From positions 1 through 64,000 of the forward strand of contig NZ_PKMZ01000008.1 of NCBI RefSeq assembly GCF_002893625.1: a DNA stretch of 64,000 nt. The letters run 5' to 3'. Shown in pieces: positions 36,929-46,078 of the stretch. Made by a program: the position numbers and the translations under genes. Source of the stretch: Mangrovicella endophytica (GTDB lineage Bacteria; Pseudomonadota; Alphaproteobacteria; Rhizobiales; Rhizobiaceae). Every line of letters starts with the position of its first letter. Within the stretch, counting starts at the first letter, position 1. The notes beneath the pieces were generated by a model. It ran no database searches and was not told the DNA's origin. It saw nothing but the letters and a program-made list of their open reading frames with translations.

Positions 36929-38632
36929 ATGACTCTCAACGGCTGGATCCAGATCCTCGTCTTCTGCGGGATCATCCTTCTCATCGTGAAGCCGCTTGGC
37001 GGCTACATGACCCGCGTCTTCAATGGCGAGCGCACGCTCCTGTCGCCGGTGCTCAGGCCTTTTGAGCGCGGCCTCTACCGCCTCTCTGGCACGAGCGAGG
37101 CGACCGAGCAGCATTGGACGACCTATGCGGCGGCGATGCTGTTCTTCAACCTCGCCGGCTTCATCCTTCTCTACGCGCTGCAGCGCCTGCAGGGCGGCTT
37201 GCCGTTCAACCCGACCGGCATGGCGGCGGTGCCGCCGGAGCTCGCCTTCAACACCGCCGTCAGCTTCGTCACCAACACCAACTGGCAGAACTACGGCGGC
37301 GAAAGCACCATGTCGTATCTGACCCAGATGGCCGGGCTGACGGTGCAGAACTTCCTGTCGGCCGCGACCGGCATCGCCATCGCCATCGCGTTGATCCGCG
37401 CCTTCTCGCGCCGGTCGATGCAGACGCTCGGCAACTTCTGGGTCGATATGACCCGTTCGATCTTCTACATCCTCCTGCCGGCCTGCATCGTCCTGACGCT
37501 CGTCTATGTCTTCCTCGGCGTGCCGCAGACGCTCGGACCCTCGGTGGTCGCAACGACGCTCGAAGGCGCCCAGCAGACGATCGCCGTCGGCCCGGTGGCC
37601 TCGCAGCTCGCCATCAAGATGCTCGGCACCAATGGCGGCGGTTTCTTCAACGCCAACTCCGCCCACCCGTTCGAGAACCCGGACGCCATCTCCAACTTCA
37701 TCCAGATGGTGTCGATCTTCGCGGTCGGCGCGGCGCTCACCAACGTCTTCGGGCGCATGGTGGGCAACCAGAAGCAGGGCTGGGCGATCCTCGCCGCGAT
37801 GGGCGTCCTCTTCATTGTCGGCGTCGCGGTCTGCTACTGGGCCGAGGCCTCCGGCAACCCGCTCGTCCAGGCTCTCGGCCTTTCCGGCGGCAACATGGAA
37901 GGCAAGGAGGTCCGCTTCGGCATCGCGACTTCGGCGCTGTTCGCGGTGATCACCACGGCCGCCTCCTGCGGCGCGGTGATTGCGATGCATGACAGCTTCA
38001 CCGCGCTCGGCGGCATGATCCCGCTGATCAACATGATGCTCGGCGAGATCATCGTGGGCGGCGTCGGCGCCGGCTTCTACGGCATCCTGCTCTTCGTCGT
38101 CGTGGCGATCTTCGTCGCCGGCCTCATGGTCGGGCGCACGCCGGAATATCTCGGCAAGAAGATCGAGGCCAAGGAGGTGAAGATGGCGATGCTGGCGGTT
38201 CTCTGCCTGCCGCTGGCGATGCTCGGCTTCAGCGCCTTCGCCACGGTGCTGCCGAGCGCCGTCGCCTCGGTCGCCAATGCCGGCCCGCACGGCTTTGCCG
38301 AGATTCTCTACGCCTATACGTCGGGCGCGGCGAACAACGGCTCGGCCTTTGGCGGCCTCACCGGCAATACGCCCTGGTACAATGTGACGCTCGGCCTCGC
38401 GATGCTGATGGGGCGCTTCCTCGTCATCATCCCGGCCATGGCGATCGCCGGCTCGCTCGTCGCCAAGAAGACAGTGCCGGAATCGGCCGGCACCTTCCCG
38501 ACGCATGGTCCGCTCTTCGTCGGGCTGCTGGTCGGTGTCATCCTCATCGTCGGCGGCCTGACCTTCTTCCCGGCGCTCGCGCTCGGTCCGATCGTCGAGC
38601 ACCTCGCGATGGTCAGTGGGCAGACCTTCTGA
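36929..38632 (+). CDS. kdpA: Potassium-transporting ATPase subunit KdpA
   Basis: A 567-aa K+-binding and translocating subunit with about ten membrane helices. Pore-loop segments with selectivity-type glycines are visible: [52 protein letters not shown] and [20 protein letters not shown]. The start [10 protein letters not shown] is the family N terminus. It is the first large subunit of the operon. Confidence 0.97.
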   Translation: MTLNGWIQILVFCGIILLIVKPLGGYMTRVFNGERTLLSPVLRPFERGLYRLSGTSEATEQHWTTYAAAMLFFNLAGFILLYALQRLQGGLPFNPTGMAAVPPELAFNTAVSFVTNTNWQNYGGESTMSYLTQMAGLTVQNFLSAATGIAIAIALIRAFSRRSMQTLGNFWVDMTRSIFYILLPACIVLTLVYVFLGVPQTLGPSVVATTLEGAQQTIAVGPVASQLAIKMLGTNGGGFFNANSAHPFENPDAISNFIQMVSIFAVGAALTNVFGRMVGNQKQGWAILAAMGVLFIVGVAVCYWAEASGNPLVQALGLSGGNMEGKEVRFGIATSALFAVITTAASCGAVIAMHDSFTALGGMIPLINMMLGEIIVGGVGAGFYGILLFVVVAIFVAGLMVGRTPEYLGKKIEAKEVKMAMLAVLCLPLAMLGFSAFATVLPSAVASVANAGPHGFAEILYAYTSGAANNGSAFGGLTGNTPWYNVTLGLAMLMGRFLVIIPAMAIAGSLVAKKTVPESAGTFPTHGPLFVGLLVGVILIVGGLTFFPALALGPIVEHLAMVSGQTF

Positions 38633-38655
38633 GCGAAGGTCTGCACGCCACTCCC

Positions 38656-38829
38656 ATGTCCATCCGGCGGAGCCGCATCCGTCACATCGCCAACTCCCGC
38701 TCCGCCTTTACGGAGCGGGGCACGGCGGAGCCGCCAAAGGCGTCCGGGATCATCGTCGCGATGACGCTCGGGATCGCCGCCCTGGTGCTTGCCGCCAAGC
38801 TTCTCACCGCAGTGTTCGCGGCCGCCTGA
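38656..38829 (+). CDS. Possible 57-aa membrane mini-protein between kdpA and kdpB
   Basis: A 57-codon ORF fills most of the 229-base kdpA-kdpB gap, which is unusually long for this operon. The N-terminal half is basic (SIRRSRIRH). The C-terminal half is one predicted helix ([20 protein letters not shown]). There is no strong ribosome site, and an internal ATG would give only the helix. It could be a real accessory peptide or chance; conservation would decide. Confidence 0.4.
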   Translation: MSIRRSRIRHIANSRSAFTERGTAEPPKASGIIVAMTLGIAALVLAAKLLTAVFAAA

Positions 38830-38861
38830 CCGCCCAACACGGACACACGCTGGAGTTCTTC

Positions 38862-40922
38862 ATGAGCCCGTCCAAACGCCAGAGCATGCTCGGCGCGTCC
38901 ATTCTCGTTCCCGCCATCGGGGAATCCTTCCGCAAGCTCGATCCGCGCAGCCTTGCCCGCAACCCCGTCATGTTCGTCGTGGCGGTGGTGTCGCTCTTGA
39001 CCAGCGTCCTCCTCCTCAAGGACGCCGTCACCGGCGGCGGCAATCTCGGCTTCTCCCTCCAGATCGTTCTCTGGCTGTGGTTCACCGTGCTCTTTGCCAA
39101 CTTCGCGGAAGCCGTCGCCGAGGGACGCGGCAAGGCGCAGGCGGAATCGCTGCGCCGCACCCGCACCGAGACGCAGGCCAAGCTTCTCACCAACGGCGGC
39201 GGCAACGACTACAAGCTCGTGCCGGGCAACAGCCTGAAGGTCGGCAGCGTCGTCCTCGTCGAGGCCGGCGACATCATCCCCTCCGACGGCGAGGTGATCG
39301 AGGGCGTCGCCTCCGTCAACGAGGCGGCGATCACCGGCGAATCGGCACCGGTGATCCGCGAATCCGGCGGCGACCGATCGGCCGTCACCGGCGGCACACA
39401 GGTCCTGTCCGACTGGATCCGCGTGCGCATCACCGCCGCGGCCGGCTCGACCTTCATCGACAAGATGATCGCGCTCGTCGAAGGCGCCGAGCGTCAGAAG
39501 ACGCCGAACGAGATCGCCCTCAACATCCTTCTCGCCGGCATGACGCTGATCTTCGTGCTCGCCACGATCAGCATTCCGAGCTTTGCAACCTATGCCGGCG
39601 GCTCCATTCCGGTGATCGTGCTGGTGGCGCTGTTCGTGACGCTGATCCCGACGACGATCGGCGCCCTCCTTTCGGCCATTGGCATCGCCGGCATGGACCG
39701 CCTGGTGCGCTTCAACGTGCTGGCCATGTCCGGCCGGGCGGTGGAAGCTGCGGGCGACGTCGACACGCTGCTGCTCGACAAGACCGGCACGATCACCCTT
39801 GGCAACCGCCAGGCGAGCGAGTTCCGTGCCGTGGCCGGCGTCAGCGACCAGGAGCTTGCCGACGCCGCACAGCTCGCCTCGCTCGCCGACGAAACGCCGG
39901 AGGGCCGCTCGATCGTGGTGCTGGCGAAGGAGAAATACGCCATCCGCGCCCGCGACATGGCCGGCCTCAACGCGAGTTTCGTGCCCTTCACCGCGCAGAG
40001 CCGGATGAGCGGTGTCGACATCGACGGCTCCACCATCCGCAAGGGCGCCGTGGACGCCGTGCTGAAGCATGTCGAGGCGAGCGGCTCGGGGCAGGGCGGG
40101 GCCGAGAGCGTGCGGCAGGTGCGCGCCATCTCGGACGAGATCGCCAAGGCCGGCGGCACGCCGCTCGCCGTCGCCAAGAACGGTCGGCTGCTTGGCGTCA
40201 TCCACCTCAAGGACATCGTGAAGGGCGGCATCCGCGACCGCTTCGCGGAACTGCGCCGCATGGGCATCCGCACAGTGATGATCACCGGCGACAACCCGAT
40301 GACCGCGGCAGCGATCGCTGCCGAGGCCGGGGTCGACGATTTCCTCGCCCAGGCGACCCCTGAGAACAAGCTGACGCTGATCCGCGAGGAGCAGGGCAAG
40401 GGCAAGCTCGTCGCCATGTGCGGCGACGGCACCAACGACGCGCCGGCGCTGGCGCAGGCCGATGTCGGCGTCGCCATGAACACCGGCACGGTCGCCGCGC
40501 GAGAGGCCGGCAACATGGTCGATCTCGACTCGGATCCGACCAAGCTCATCGAGATCGTCGAGATCGGCAAGCAGCTCCTGATGACGCGCGGCGCTCTGAC
40601 GACCTTCTCGATCGCCAACGACATCGCCAAGTACTTCGCCATCATCCCGGCGATGTTCCTGGCCTTCTACCCGCAGCTCTCCGCCCTCAACGTCATGGGC
40701 CTGCAGACGCCGCAGAGCGCCATCCTGTCGGCGATCATCTTCAACGCGCTGATCATCGTGGCGCTGATCCCGCTCTCGCTGCGCGGCGTCAAATACCGCG
40801 CCGTCGGCGCCGGCGCGCTGCTCACCCGCAACATCCTCATCTACGGCCTCGGCGGCATCATCGTCCCGTTCATCGGGATCAAGGTCATCGACATGGCCAT
40901 CACGGCCATCGGCCTCGCTTGA
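38862..40922 (+). CDS. kdpB: Potassium-transporting ATPase ATP-binding subunit KdpB
   Basis: A 686-aa P-type ATPase catalytic subunit that powers K+ uptake. Phosphorylation site D306 is in [10 protein letters not shown], the actuator loop is TGES (AITGESAPV), and the hinge is [20 protein letters not shown]. The start [10 protein letters not shown] has GGAG seven bases upstream. kdpC starts 11 bases downstream. Confidence 0.97.
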   Translation: MSPSKRQSMLGASILVPAIGESFRKLDPRSLARNPVMFVVAVVSLLTSVLLLKDAVTGGGNLGFSLQIVLWLWFTVLFANFAEAVAEGRGKAQAESLRRTRTETQAKLLTNGGGNDYKLVPGNSLKVGSVVLVEAGDIIPSDGEVIEGVASVNEAAITGESAPVIRESGGDRSAVTGGTQVLSDWIRVRITAAAGSTFIDKMIALVEGAERQKTPNEIALNILLAGMTLIFVLATISIPSFATYAGGSIPVIVLVALFVTLIPTTIGALLSAIGIAGMDRLVRFNVLAMSGRAVEAAGDVDTLLLDKTGTITLGNRQASEFRAVAGVSDQELADAAQLASLADETPEGRSIVVLAKEKYAIRARDMAGLNASFVPFTAQSRMSGVDIDGSTIRKGAVDAVLKHVEASGSGQGGAESVRQVRAISDEIAKAGGTPLAVAKNGRLLGVIHLKDIVKGGIRDRFAELRRMGIRTVMITGDNPMTAAAIAAEAGVDDFLAQATPENKLTLIREEQGKGKLVAMCGDGTNDAPALAQADVGVAMNTGTVAAREAGNMVDLDSDPTKLIEIVEIGKQLLMTRGALTTFSIANDIAKYFAIIPAMFLAFYPQLSALNVMGLQTPQSAILSAIIFNALIIVALIPLSLRGVKYRAVGAGALLTRNILIYGLGGIIVPFIGIKVIDMAITAIGLA

Positions 40923-40933
40923 AGGACACCATA

Positions 40934-41503
40934 ATGCTCAAGGAAATCCGTCCCGCGATCGTCATGATCGTCGTCCTCACCGTCCTCACCGGTCTCATCT
41001 ATCCCCTCGGGATGACCGGGGTCGCGCGGGCGCTCCTGCCGCATCAGGCCAATGGCAGCCTGGTCGAGCGGAACGGCCAGGTCGTCGGCTCCAAACTGAT
41101 CGGCCAGGCCTTCGCCGGCGAGACCTACTTCCACGGCCGTCCGTCGGCCGCGGGCGACGGCTACAACGCCTCCAGCTCGAGCGGCTCCAATCTCGGGCCG
41201 ACCAATCCGAAGCTGATCGATCGCATCCGCACCGACGCCGAGACGTTGCGCGCCGAGAACCCGGATGCGCCGGTGCCGATGGACCTCGTCACCACGTCCG
41301 GCAGCGGCCTCGACCCGCATATCTCCCCGGACGCGGCCTATTTCCAGGTGCCGCGCGTCGCCAAGGCGCGGGGCATGGACGAAGCCGCCGTCCGCCAGAT
41401 CGTCGATGCACATGTCGAGCCGCGCGAACTCGGCGTCTTCGGCGAGCCGGTGGTCAACGTGCTGGCGCTCAATCTGGCACTCGACGGCGCCATTCGCGGC
41501 TGA
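40934..41503 (+). CDS. kdpC: Potassium-transporting ATPase subunit KdpC
   Basis: 189 aa with one N-terminal membrane helix ([20 protein letters not shown]) and a periplasmic domain. It carries the family blocks [35 protein letters not shown] and [16 protein letters not shown]. It stabilises the KdpFABC complex. Its stop is 20 bases before the kdpD ATG, and that gap holds the 5' arm of a hairpin. Confidence 0.96.
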   Translation: MLKEIRPAIVMIVVLTVLTGLIYPLGMTGVARALLPHQANGSLVERNGQVVGSKLIGQAFAGETYFHGRPSAAGDGYNASSSSGSNLGPTNPKLIDRIRTDAETLRAENPDAPVPMDLVTTSGSGLDPHISPDAAYFQVPRVAKARGMDEAAVRQIVDAHVEPRELGVFGEPVVNVLALNLALDGAIRG

Positions 41504-41512
41504 TCTAGCTAA

Positions 41513-41536
41513 CCGGAGCGCTTATGAGCGCTCCGG
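41513..41536 (+). promoter_or_regulatory. Hairpin enclosing the kdpD ribosome site and start codon
   Basis: CCGGAGCGC (41513-41521) and GCGCTCCGG (41528-41536) form a perfect 9-bp GC-rich stem with a 6-base loop. The kdpD ATG (41524-41526) lies in the loop and the GGAG ribosome site lies in the 5' arm. In mRNA this should hinder kdpD initiation unless translation of kdpC or another factor opens it. An in-frame GTG at 41560 is an alternative start. Confidence 0.65.
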
Positions 41537-44265
41537 CAATTTCCGACGGGGACGATGCAGTGCCTGACGACGGTCAACGAGAAGACGGCAGGCCTTCGCC
41601 GGAGGCGCTGCTGGACGGTGCCGCCCGCGAGGGGCGTGGCCGGCTGAAAATCTTCCTCGGCGCGGCACCCGGCGTCGGCAAGACCTACGAGATGCTGATG
41701 TCCGGCCGCGCCCGCAAGGCGGATGGCGTCGATGTCGTGATCGGGGTGGTGGAGACGCACGGACGGAAGGAGACGCAAGCGCTTCTCGACGGTTTCGAGA
41801 TCATCCCGCGCGTCAAAGTCGACTACCGCGACCACCTCCTCGAGGAGATGGACATTGATGCGGTTCTCGCCCGTCACCCGACACTGGTGCTGGTCGACGA
41901 GCTCGCCCACACCAACGCGCCCGGCAGCCGCCACCCGAAGCGCTATCTCGACGTCGAGGAGCTGCTGGCCCGCGGTATCGACGTCTACACGACGCTCAAC
42001 ATCCAGCATGTCGAGAGCCTGAACGATGTCGTCGCGCAGATCACCCGCATCCGGGTGCGCGAGACCGTGCCGGATTCGATCATCGACCGTGCCGACGACA
42101 TCGAGATCATCGACATCACGCCGGACGATCTGATCAAGCGGCTGCACCAGGGCAAGGTCTACATGCCGCGCACGGCGGAGCGGGCGGTGCAGAACTACTT
42201 CTCGCCGAGCAACCTGACGGCGCTGCGCGAGCTGGCGCTGCGCCGCACCGCCCAGCGGGTCGACGACCAGCTCGTCAGCCACATGCAGGCCCATGCCATC
42301 TCCGGCCCCTGGGCGGCGGGCGAGCGGGTGCTCGTCTGCGTCGACGAACGGCCGGGCGGCACCAGCCTGGTGCGCTATGGCCGGCGGCAGGCTGACCGCC
42401 TGCGCGCGCCCTGGGCGGCGCTCTATATCGAGGGCGGCCGGGCGGCCCGGCTGTCGGAGGCCGAGAAGGACAGGATCGCCGCAACGCTGCGCCTTGCCGA
42501 GCAGCTCGGCGCCGAGGCTGTGACGCTGCCCGGCCAGAACCCGGCGCAGGAGATCCTCCGCTATGCCGCGGCCAACAACTACACGCACATCATCGTCGGC
42601 AAGCCGAACCGGCCGCGCTGGCGCGAGTTCTTCGAGGGCTCCGTCTCGCATGATCTGATCCGCCATGCCGGCGACATCAGCGTGCATGTGATCTCGCCGA
42701 GCGCCACAGCGGAGGCGGCCGGACGGCGGCCGGACACGGCGGCGGCGCCGCGCCGCGTCGATCCCGTGCCTTATGCCTGGGCCGTCGCCTATGTCGCGGC
42801 GGCGGTTGCTATCGGCACGGTGCTGTCGCGCTTCCTCGACGTGCGCAACATCGCGCTGGTCTTCCTGATGGCGGTACTGACCTCGGCTGTCGGCCATGGT
42901 CTATGGCCGGCCCTGTTTGCCTCCGTCGCCGGCGCCTTCGCCTTCAACTTCTTCTTCCTGCAGCCGCTCTATACGCTTGATATCGGCGATCCCGAGAGCG
43001 CGGTGGCGCTCGCCTTCTTCCTCGGCGTCGCCGTGATCGCCAGCAATCTCGCGGCGACGGTGCAGCGGCAGGCGGCCGCCGCCCGCCAGCGCGCCCGCAC
43101 GACGGAGGGGCTTTACCTCTTCAGCAAGAAGCTGTCCGGCGCCGGGACACTGGAGGACGTGCTCTGGGCCAGCGTCTACCAGATCGCCTCGATGCTGCAG
43201 GTGCGGGTCGTGCTGCTGCTGCCGGAGGACGGGACGATCGCGGTGAAGGCCGGTTACCCGCCGGACGACACGCTGGACGATGCCGACATTGCCGCGGCGC
43301 ACTGGGCCTGGGAGCACGACCGGCCGGCGGGGCGGGGGGCGAATACGCTGCCCGGCGCCAAGCGCCTCTACCTGCCGCTGAAGACGGGCCGCACCCGGGT
43401 CGGCGTTGCCGGGCTCGACAACGACCGGCAGGGGCCGGTGCTGACCCCCGAGCAGCAGCGCCTGTTCGATTCACTCGCCGACCAGGCGGCGCTCGCGATC
43501 GAGCGCATCCAGCTCGTCGCCGATGTCGACAATGCGCGGCTTGCCGCCGAGGCGGACCGGCTGCGCTCGGCGCTGCTGACCTCGATTTCGCACGATCTGA
43601 AGACGCCGCTCGCCTCCATCCTCGGGGCGGCCGGCACGCTGAAAGACTATTCGGCCTCGCTGCCCGAAGCCGACCGGTCGGAGCTCCTGTCGACAGTGGT
43701 GGACGAATCGGAGCGGCTGAACCGCTTCATCGCCAACCTCCTCGACATGACGCGGCTGGAATCGGGCGCCACCGACGCGTCCGCCTCGCCGCATTTCGTC
43801 GGCGACATCGTCGGCAGCGCGCTGCGCCGGGCAGCGAAGATCCTGGCGCGGCACAAGGTGGTCGTCGCGGTGCCGGAAGACCTGCCGATGGTGAAGCTCG
43901 ATCCGGTGCTCTTCGAGCAGGTGCTGTTCAACCTTTTCGACAATGCCGGCAAATACGCGCCGGCGGGGTCGGAGATCTGCATCCGCGCCTCGACGGACGG
44001 GGCAACCGTGACGCTGCAGGTGATCGACGAGGGACCAGGCATTCCGCCGGCCGATCTCGCCCGCGTCTTCGACAGCTTCTACCGTGTCCGCAAAACGGAT
44101 CAGGTCCAGGCCGGCACCGGGCTCGGCCTGTCGATCTGCAAGGGCTTCGTCGAGGCGATGGGCGGCCGGATCACGGCGGGCAATCGGGAGGACAGGTCCG
44201 GCGCGATCTTCGCCATGACCTTTCCGGTGGCCGCCGCACTGTCGAAACTGGAAGGCCGATCATGA
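41524..44265 (+). CDS. kdpD: Osmosensitive K+ channel sensor histidine kinase KdpD
   Basis: 913 aa. The N-terminal KdpD domain with Walker A GAAPGVGKTYEML (47-59) is followed by a universal-stress-like domain (VLVCVDERPGG). Four membrane helices (about 420-510), a GAF-type region, the HisKA site H690 in SISHDLKTPLASILGAAGTL and the ATPase domain (NLFDNAGKYAP, GTGLGLSICKGFVEAMGG) complete it. It senses K+ limitation and phosphorylates KdpE. Its stop overlaps the kdpE start as ATGA. The start codon lies in a hairpin loop. Confidence 0.96.
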   Translation: MSAPAISDGDDAVPDDGQREDGRPSPEALLDGAAREGRGRLKIFLGAAPGVGKTYEMLMSGRARKADGVDVVIGVVETHGRKETQALLDGFEIIPRVKVDYRDHLLEEMDIDAVLARHPTLVLVDELAHTNAPGSRHPKRYLDVEELLARGIDVYTTLNIQHVESLNDVVAQITRIRVRETVPDSIIDRADDIEIIDITPDDLIKRLHQGKVYMPRTAERAVQNYFSPSNLTALRELALRRTAQRVDDQLVSHMQAHAISGPWAAGERVLVCVDERPGGTSLVRYGRRQADRLRAPWAALYIEGGRAARLSEAEKDRIAATLRLAEQLGAEAVTLPGQNPAQEILRYAAANNYTHIIVGKPNRPRWREFFEGSVSHDLIRHAGDISVHVISPSATAEAAGRRPDTAAAPRRVDPVPYAWAVAYVAAAVAIGTVLSRFLDVRNIALVFLMAVLTSAVGHGLWPALFASVAGAFAFNFFFLQPLYTLDIGDPESAVALAFFLGVAVIASNLAATVQRQAAAARQRARTTEGLYLFSKKLSGAGTLEDVLWASVYQIASMLQVRVVLLLPEDGTIAVKAGYPPDDTLDDADIAAAHWAWEHDRPAGRGANTLPGAKRLYLPLKTGRTRVGVAGLDNDRQGPVLTPEQQRLFDSLADQAALAIERIQLVADVDNARLAAEADRLRSALLTSISHDLKTPLASILGAAGTLKDYSASLPEADRSELLSTVVDESERLNRFIANLLDMTRLESGATDASASPHFVGDIVGSALRRAAKILARHKVVVAVPEDLPMVKLDPVLFEQVLFNLFDNAGKYAPAGSEICIRASTDGATVTLQVIDEGPGIPPADLARVFDSFYRVRKTDQVQAGTGLGLSICKGFVEAMGGRITAGNREDRSGAIFAMTFPVAAALSKLEGRS

Positions 44266-44957
44266 GCACATCGAGCGTCAAGGTCCTCGTCGTCGACGAC
44301 GAGCCGCCGATCCGCAAGCTGCTGCGGGTCGGGCTGACCACGGAAGGCTACGAGGTGACCGAAGCCGAGAACGCCGCGGCGGCGGATGCCGCCGTCGCTG
44401 CGGCGGCACCGGACCTCATCCTGCTCGACCTCGGGCTGCCCGACGTCTCCGGCCATGACCTCTTGGCGCGCTGGCGGGGCGAGGGGCTGGACCTGCCGAT
44501 CCTGATCCTCTCCAGCCGGACCGACGAGACCGGGATCGTTAAGGCGCTCGAGCTTGGCGCCGACGACTATGTGACGAAGCCCTTCGGCATGCGCGAACTG
44601 GCCGCCCGCATCCGGGTGGCGCTGCGCCACAAGCTGCAGCAGCAGGGCGAGCGGCCGGTGTTCCAGACCGGCGAGCTTTCCGTCGACCTCGTCAAGCGGA
44701 TCGTCAGGGTCGCGGACAAGGAGGTGAAGCTCTCGCCGAAGGAATACGACATCCTGCGGCTGCTGGTTCAGCACGCCGGCAAGGTGCTGACCCACCAGTA
44801 CATGCTGAAACAGGTCTGGGGGGGCTCGACCGACGTGCAGTATCTGCGCGTCTATGTGCGCCAGTTGCGCCAGAAGATCGAGCGCTTGGCTGACCAGCCG
44901 CAATATATCCTCACCGAGACGGGCGTCGGCTATCGGCTGCGGGAAGCGGATCAGTAG
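44262..44957 (+). CDS. kdpE: Response regulator KdpE
   Basis: 231 aa. The receiver has D56 (LLDLGLPDVSGHDLL) and VTKPF. The OmpR-type winged helix reads KLSPKEYDILRLLVQHAGKV and YLRVYVRQLRQKIE. It activates kdpFABC when phosphorylated by KdpD, and it is translationally coupled to kdpD. A broken ptsN-like gene follows 29 bases on. Confidence 0.96.
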   Translation: MSTSSVKVLVVDDEPPIRKLLRVGLTTEGYEVTEAENAAAADAAVAAAAPDLILLDLGLPDVSGHDLLARWRGEGLDLPILILSSRTDETGIVKALELGADDYVTKPFGMRELAARIRVALRHKLQQQGERPVFQTGELSVDLVKRIVRVADKEVKLSPKEYDILRLLVQHAGKVLTHQYMLKQVWGGSTDVQYLRVYVRQLRQKIERLADQPQYILTETGVGYRLREADQ

Positions 44958-44986
44958 AGATCCGCGATCTTCCCCGATCACGTGAC

Positions 44987-45471
44987 ATGAATTTGAGCAA
45001 GCCCATGATCCTCACCGAGGCCTTCCGGCCGGATGCCGTCCTTCTCGACCTTTCCGTCCAGACCAAGGCGCGGCTGCTGCAATTGCTGGCCCATCAGGCG
45101 GCGGTGCGGCTGAACTGCCGGAGACGGATATCCATGCCGCGCTTGCCAATCGTGAGCGGCTCGGATCGACGGGCATCGGTGCCGGCGTCGCGCTGCCCCA
45201 TGCCGGCGTCGAGGGCGTCACGGCGCCGTTCGGGTTCATGGCGGTGCTGCGCAAGGCGATCGACTTCCAGTCCGTCGACGAAATCCCGGTCGATGTTGTC
45301 TTCCTCGTCCTGACGCCGCCGGGACGAACGAGCGAGCACCTGAGGCTGCTGGCCTGCATCGCCCGCAAGGTGCGGTCCGAGGCGTTCCTGACGGCGCTGC
45401 GCGCTGCAACCGTCCCGGCGGCCGCGCACGATCTGCTGATGAAGGACGAGACGGCCGGACCGGCGGCCTGA
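44987..45471 (+). pseudogene. ptsN-like EIIA(Ntr) gene with a frameshift
   Basis: Two frames together make one EIIA(Ntr)-type domain. The first begins MNLSKPMILTEAFRPDAVLL and runs to about 45103. The second resumes near 45106 with AAELPETDIH, then RERLGSTGIGAGVALPH, where the His codon at 45199-45201 is the phosphorylation site, and runs to the end. One missing base or two extra bases near 45095-45110 explain the break; no slippery sequence is obvious. EIIA(Ntr) is known to act on KdpD in E. coli and on K+ uptake genes in Rhizobium, which fits its place after kdpE. A sequencing error remains possible. Confidence 0.75.
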
Positions 45472-45482
45472 CGCAAGGGGGT

Positions 45483-45505
45483 ACCGCCGGGATCCGCCAG
45501 GCGGT
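45483..45505. terminator. Possible bidirectional terminator after the kdp-ptsN unit
   Basis: ACCGCC and GGCGGT form a 6-bp stem around an 11-base loop, between the end of the ptsN-like gene and the convergent Lrp gene. No T run is present, so the call is weak. Confidence 0.3.
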
Positions 45506-45512
45506 GGTCCGC

Positions 45513-45974
45513 TCAGAACACGATCGGCCGGTTCTCGGCGATCGCTTCCATGGCGAAATAGGAGGTGACCGTCTCGAGCTCCAGCTTGTCGATCAGGCGC
45601 TGGTAGACTTGGTCATAGCTGTTCATGTCGTGGGTCACGATCTTCAGGAGATAGTCGTAGTCGCCGCCGATCCGGTAGAAGTCGATCACATCCGGGATGG
45701 ACGTGACATGGGCGCGAAAGCGCTTCAGCCACTCGGCCGAGTGGTTGCGGGTGCGGATCATGGCAAAGACCACGAGCCCCAGCCCGACCTCCTGCCGGGC
45801 GATGCGCGCGGTGTGGCCCGTGATGATGCCACGCTCCTCCAGGAGCTTCACGCGGCGCCAGGTGGCATTCTGCGACAGGCCGATCTTCTCGGCGAGATCA
45901 CGCTGCGACTGGCTGGAATCCCGCTGCAGCTCCTGCAGGATGTGTTCGTCGATCTGATCGATTTTTGGCGTCAT
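45513..45974 (-). CDS. Lrp/AsnC-family transcriptional regulator
   Basis: 153 aa. An N-terminal helix-turn-helix (IDEHILQELQRDSSQSQRDL, IGLSQNATWRRVKLLEERG) precedes a RAM ligand-binding domain (VIDFYRIGGDYDYLLKIVTH, ITxxxTYFAMEAI-like end). The ATG at 45974 (MTPKIDQID) is chosen over the longer frame. It is divergent from a class-V aminotransferase gene with 104 bases between, which is probably its target. Confidence 0.9.
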   Translation of the reverse strand: MTPKIDQIDEHILQELQRDSSQSQRDLAEKIGLSQNATWRRVKLLEERGIITGHTARIARQEVGLGLVVFAMIRTRNHSAEWLKRFRAHVTSIPDVIDFYRIGGDYDYLLKIVTHDMNSYDQVYQRLIDKLELETVTSYFAMEAIAENRPIVF

Positions 45975-46078
45975 CCCTCTATCAAACACCCAGATACAAG
46001 CCTCGCAACAGCGAAGTTTGCGAGAAAAACCCTTTGGCCTTTCGCTACGATCGCGCAACAGGCAGGCGGGGAGCAACG

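Noticed and set aside
38682-40205. 507-codon minus-strand frame across kdpB
   Set aside because: It is a GC-driven shadow of kdpB with no ribosome site or recognisable domain.
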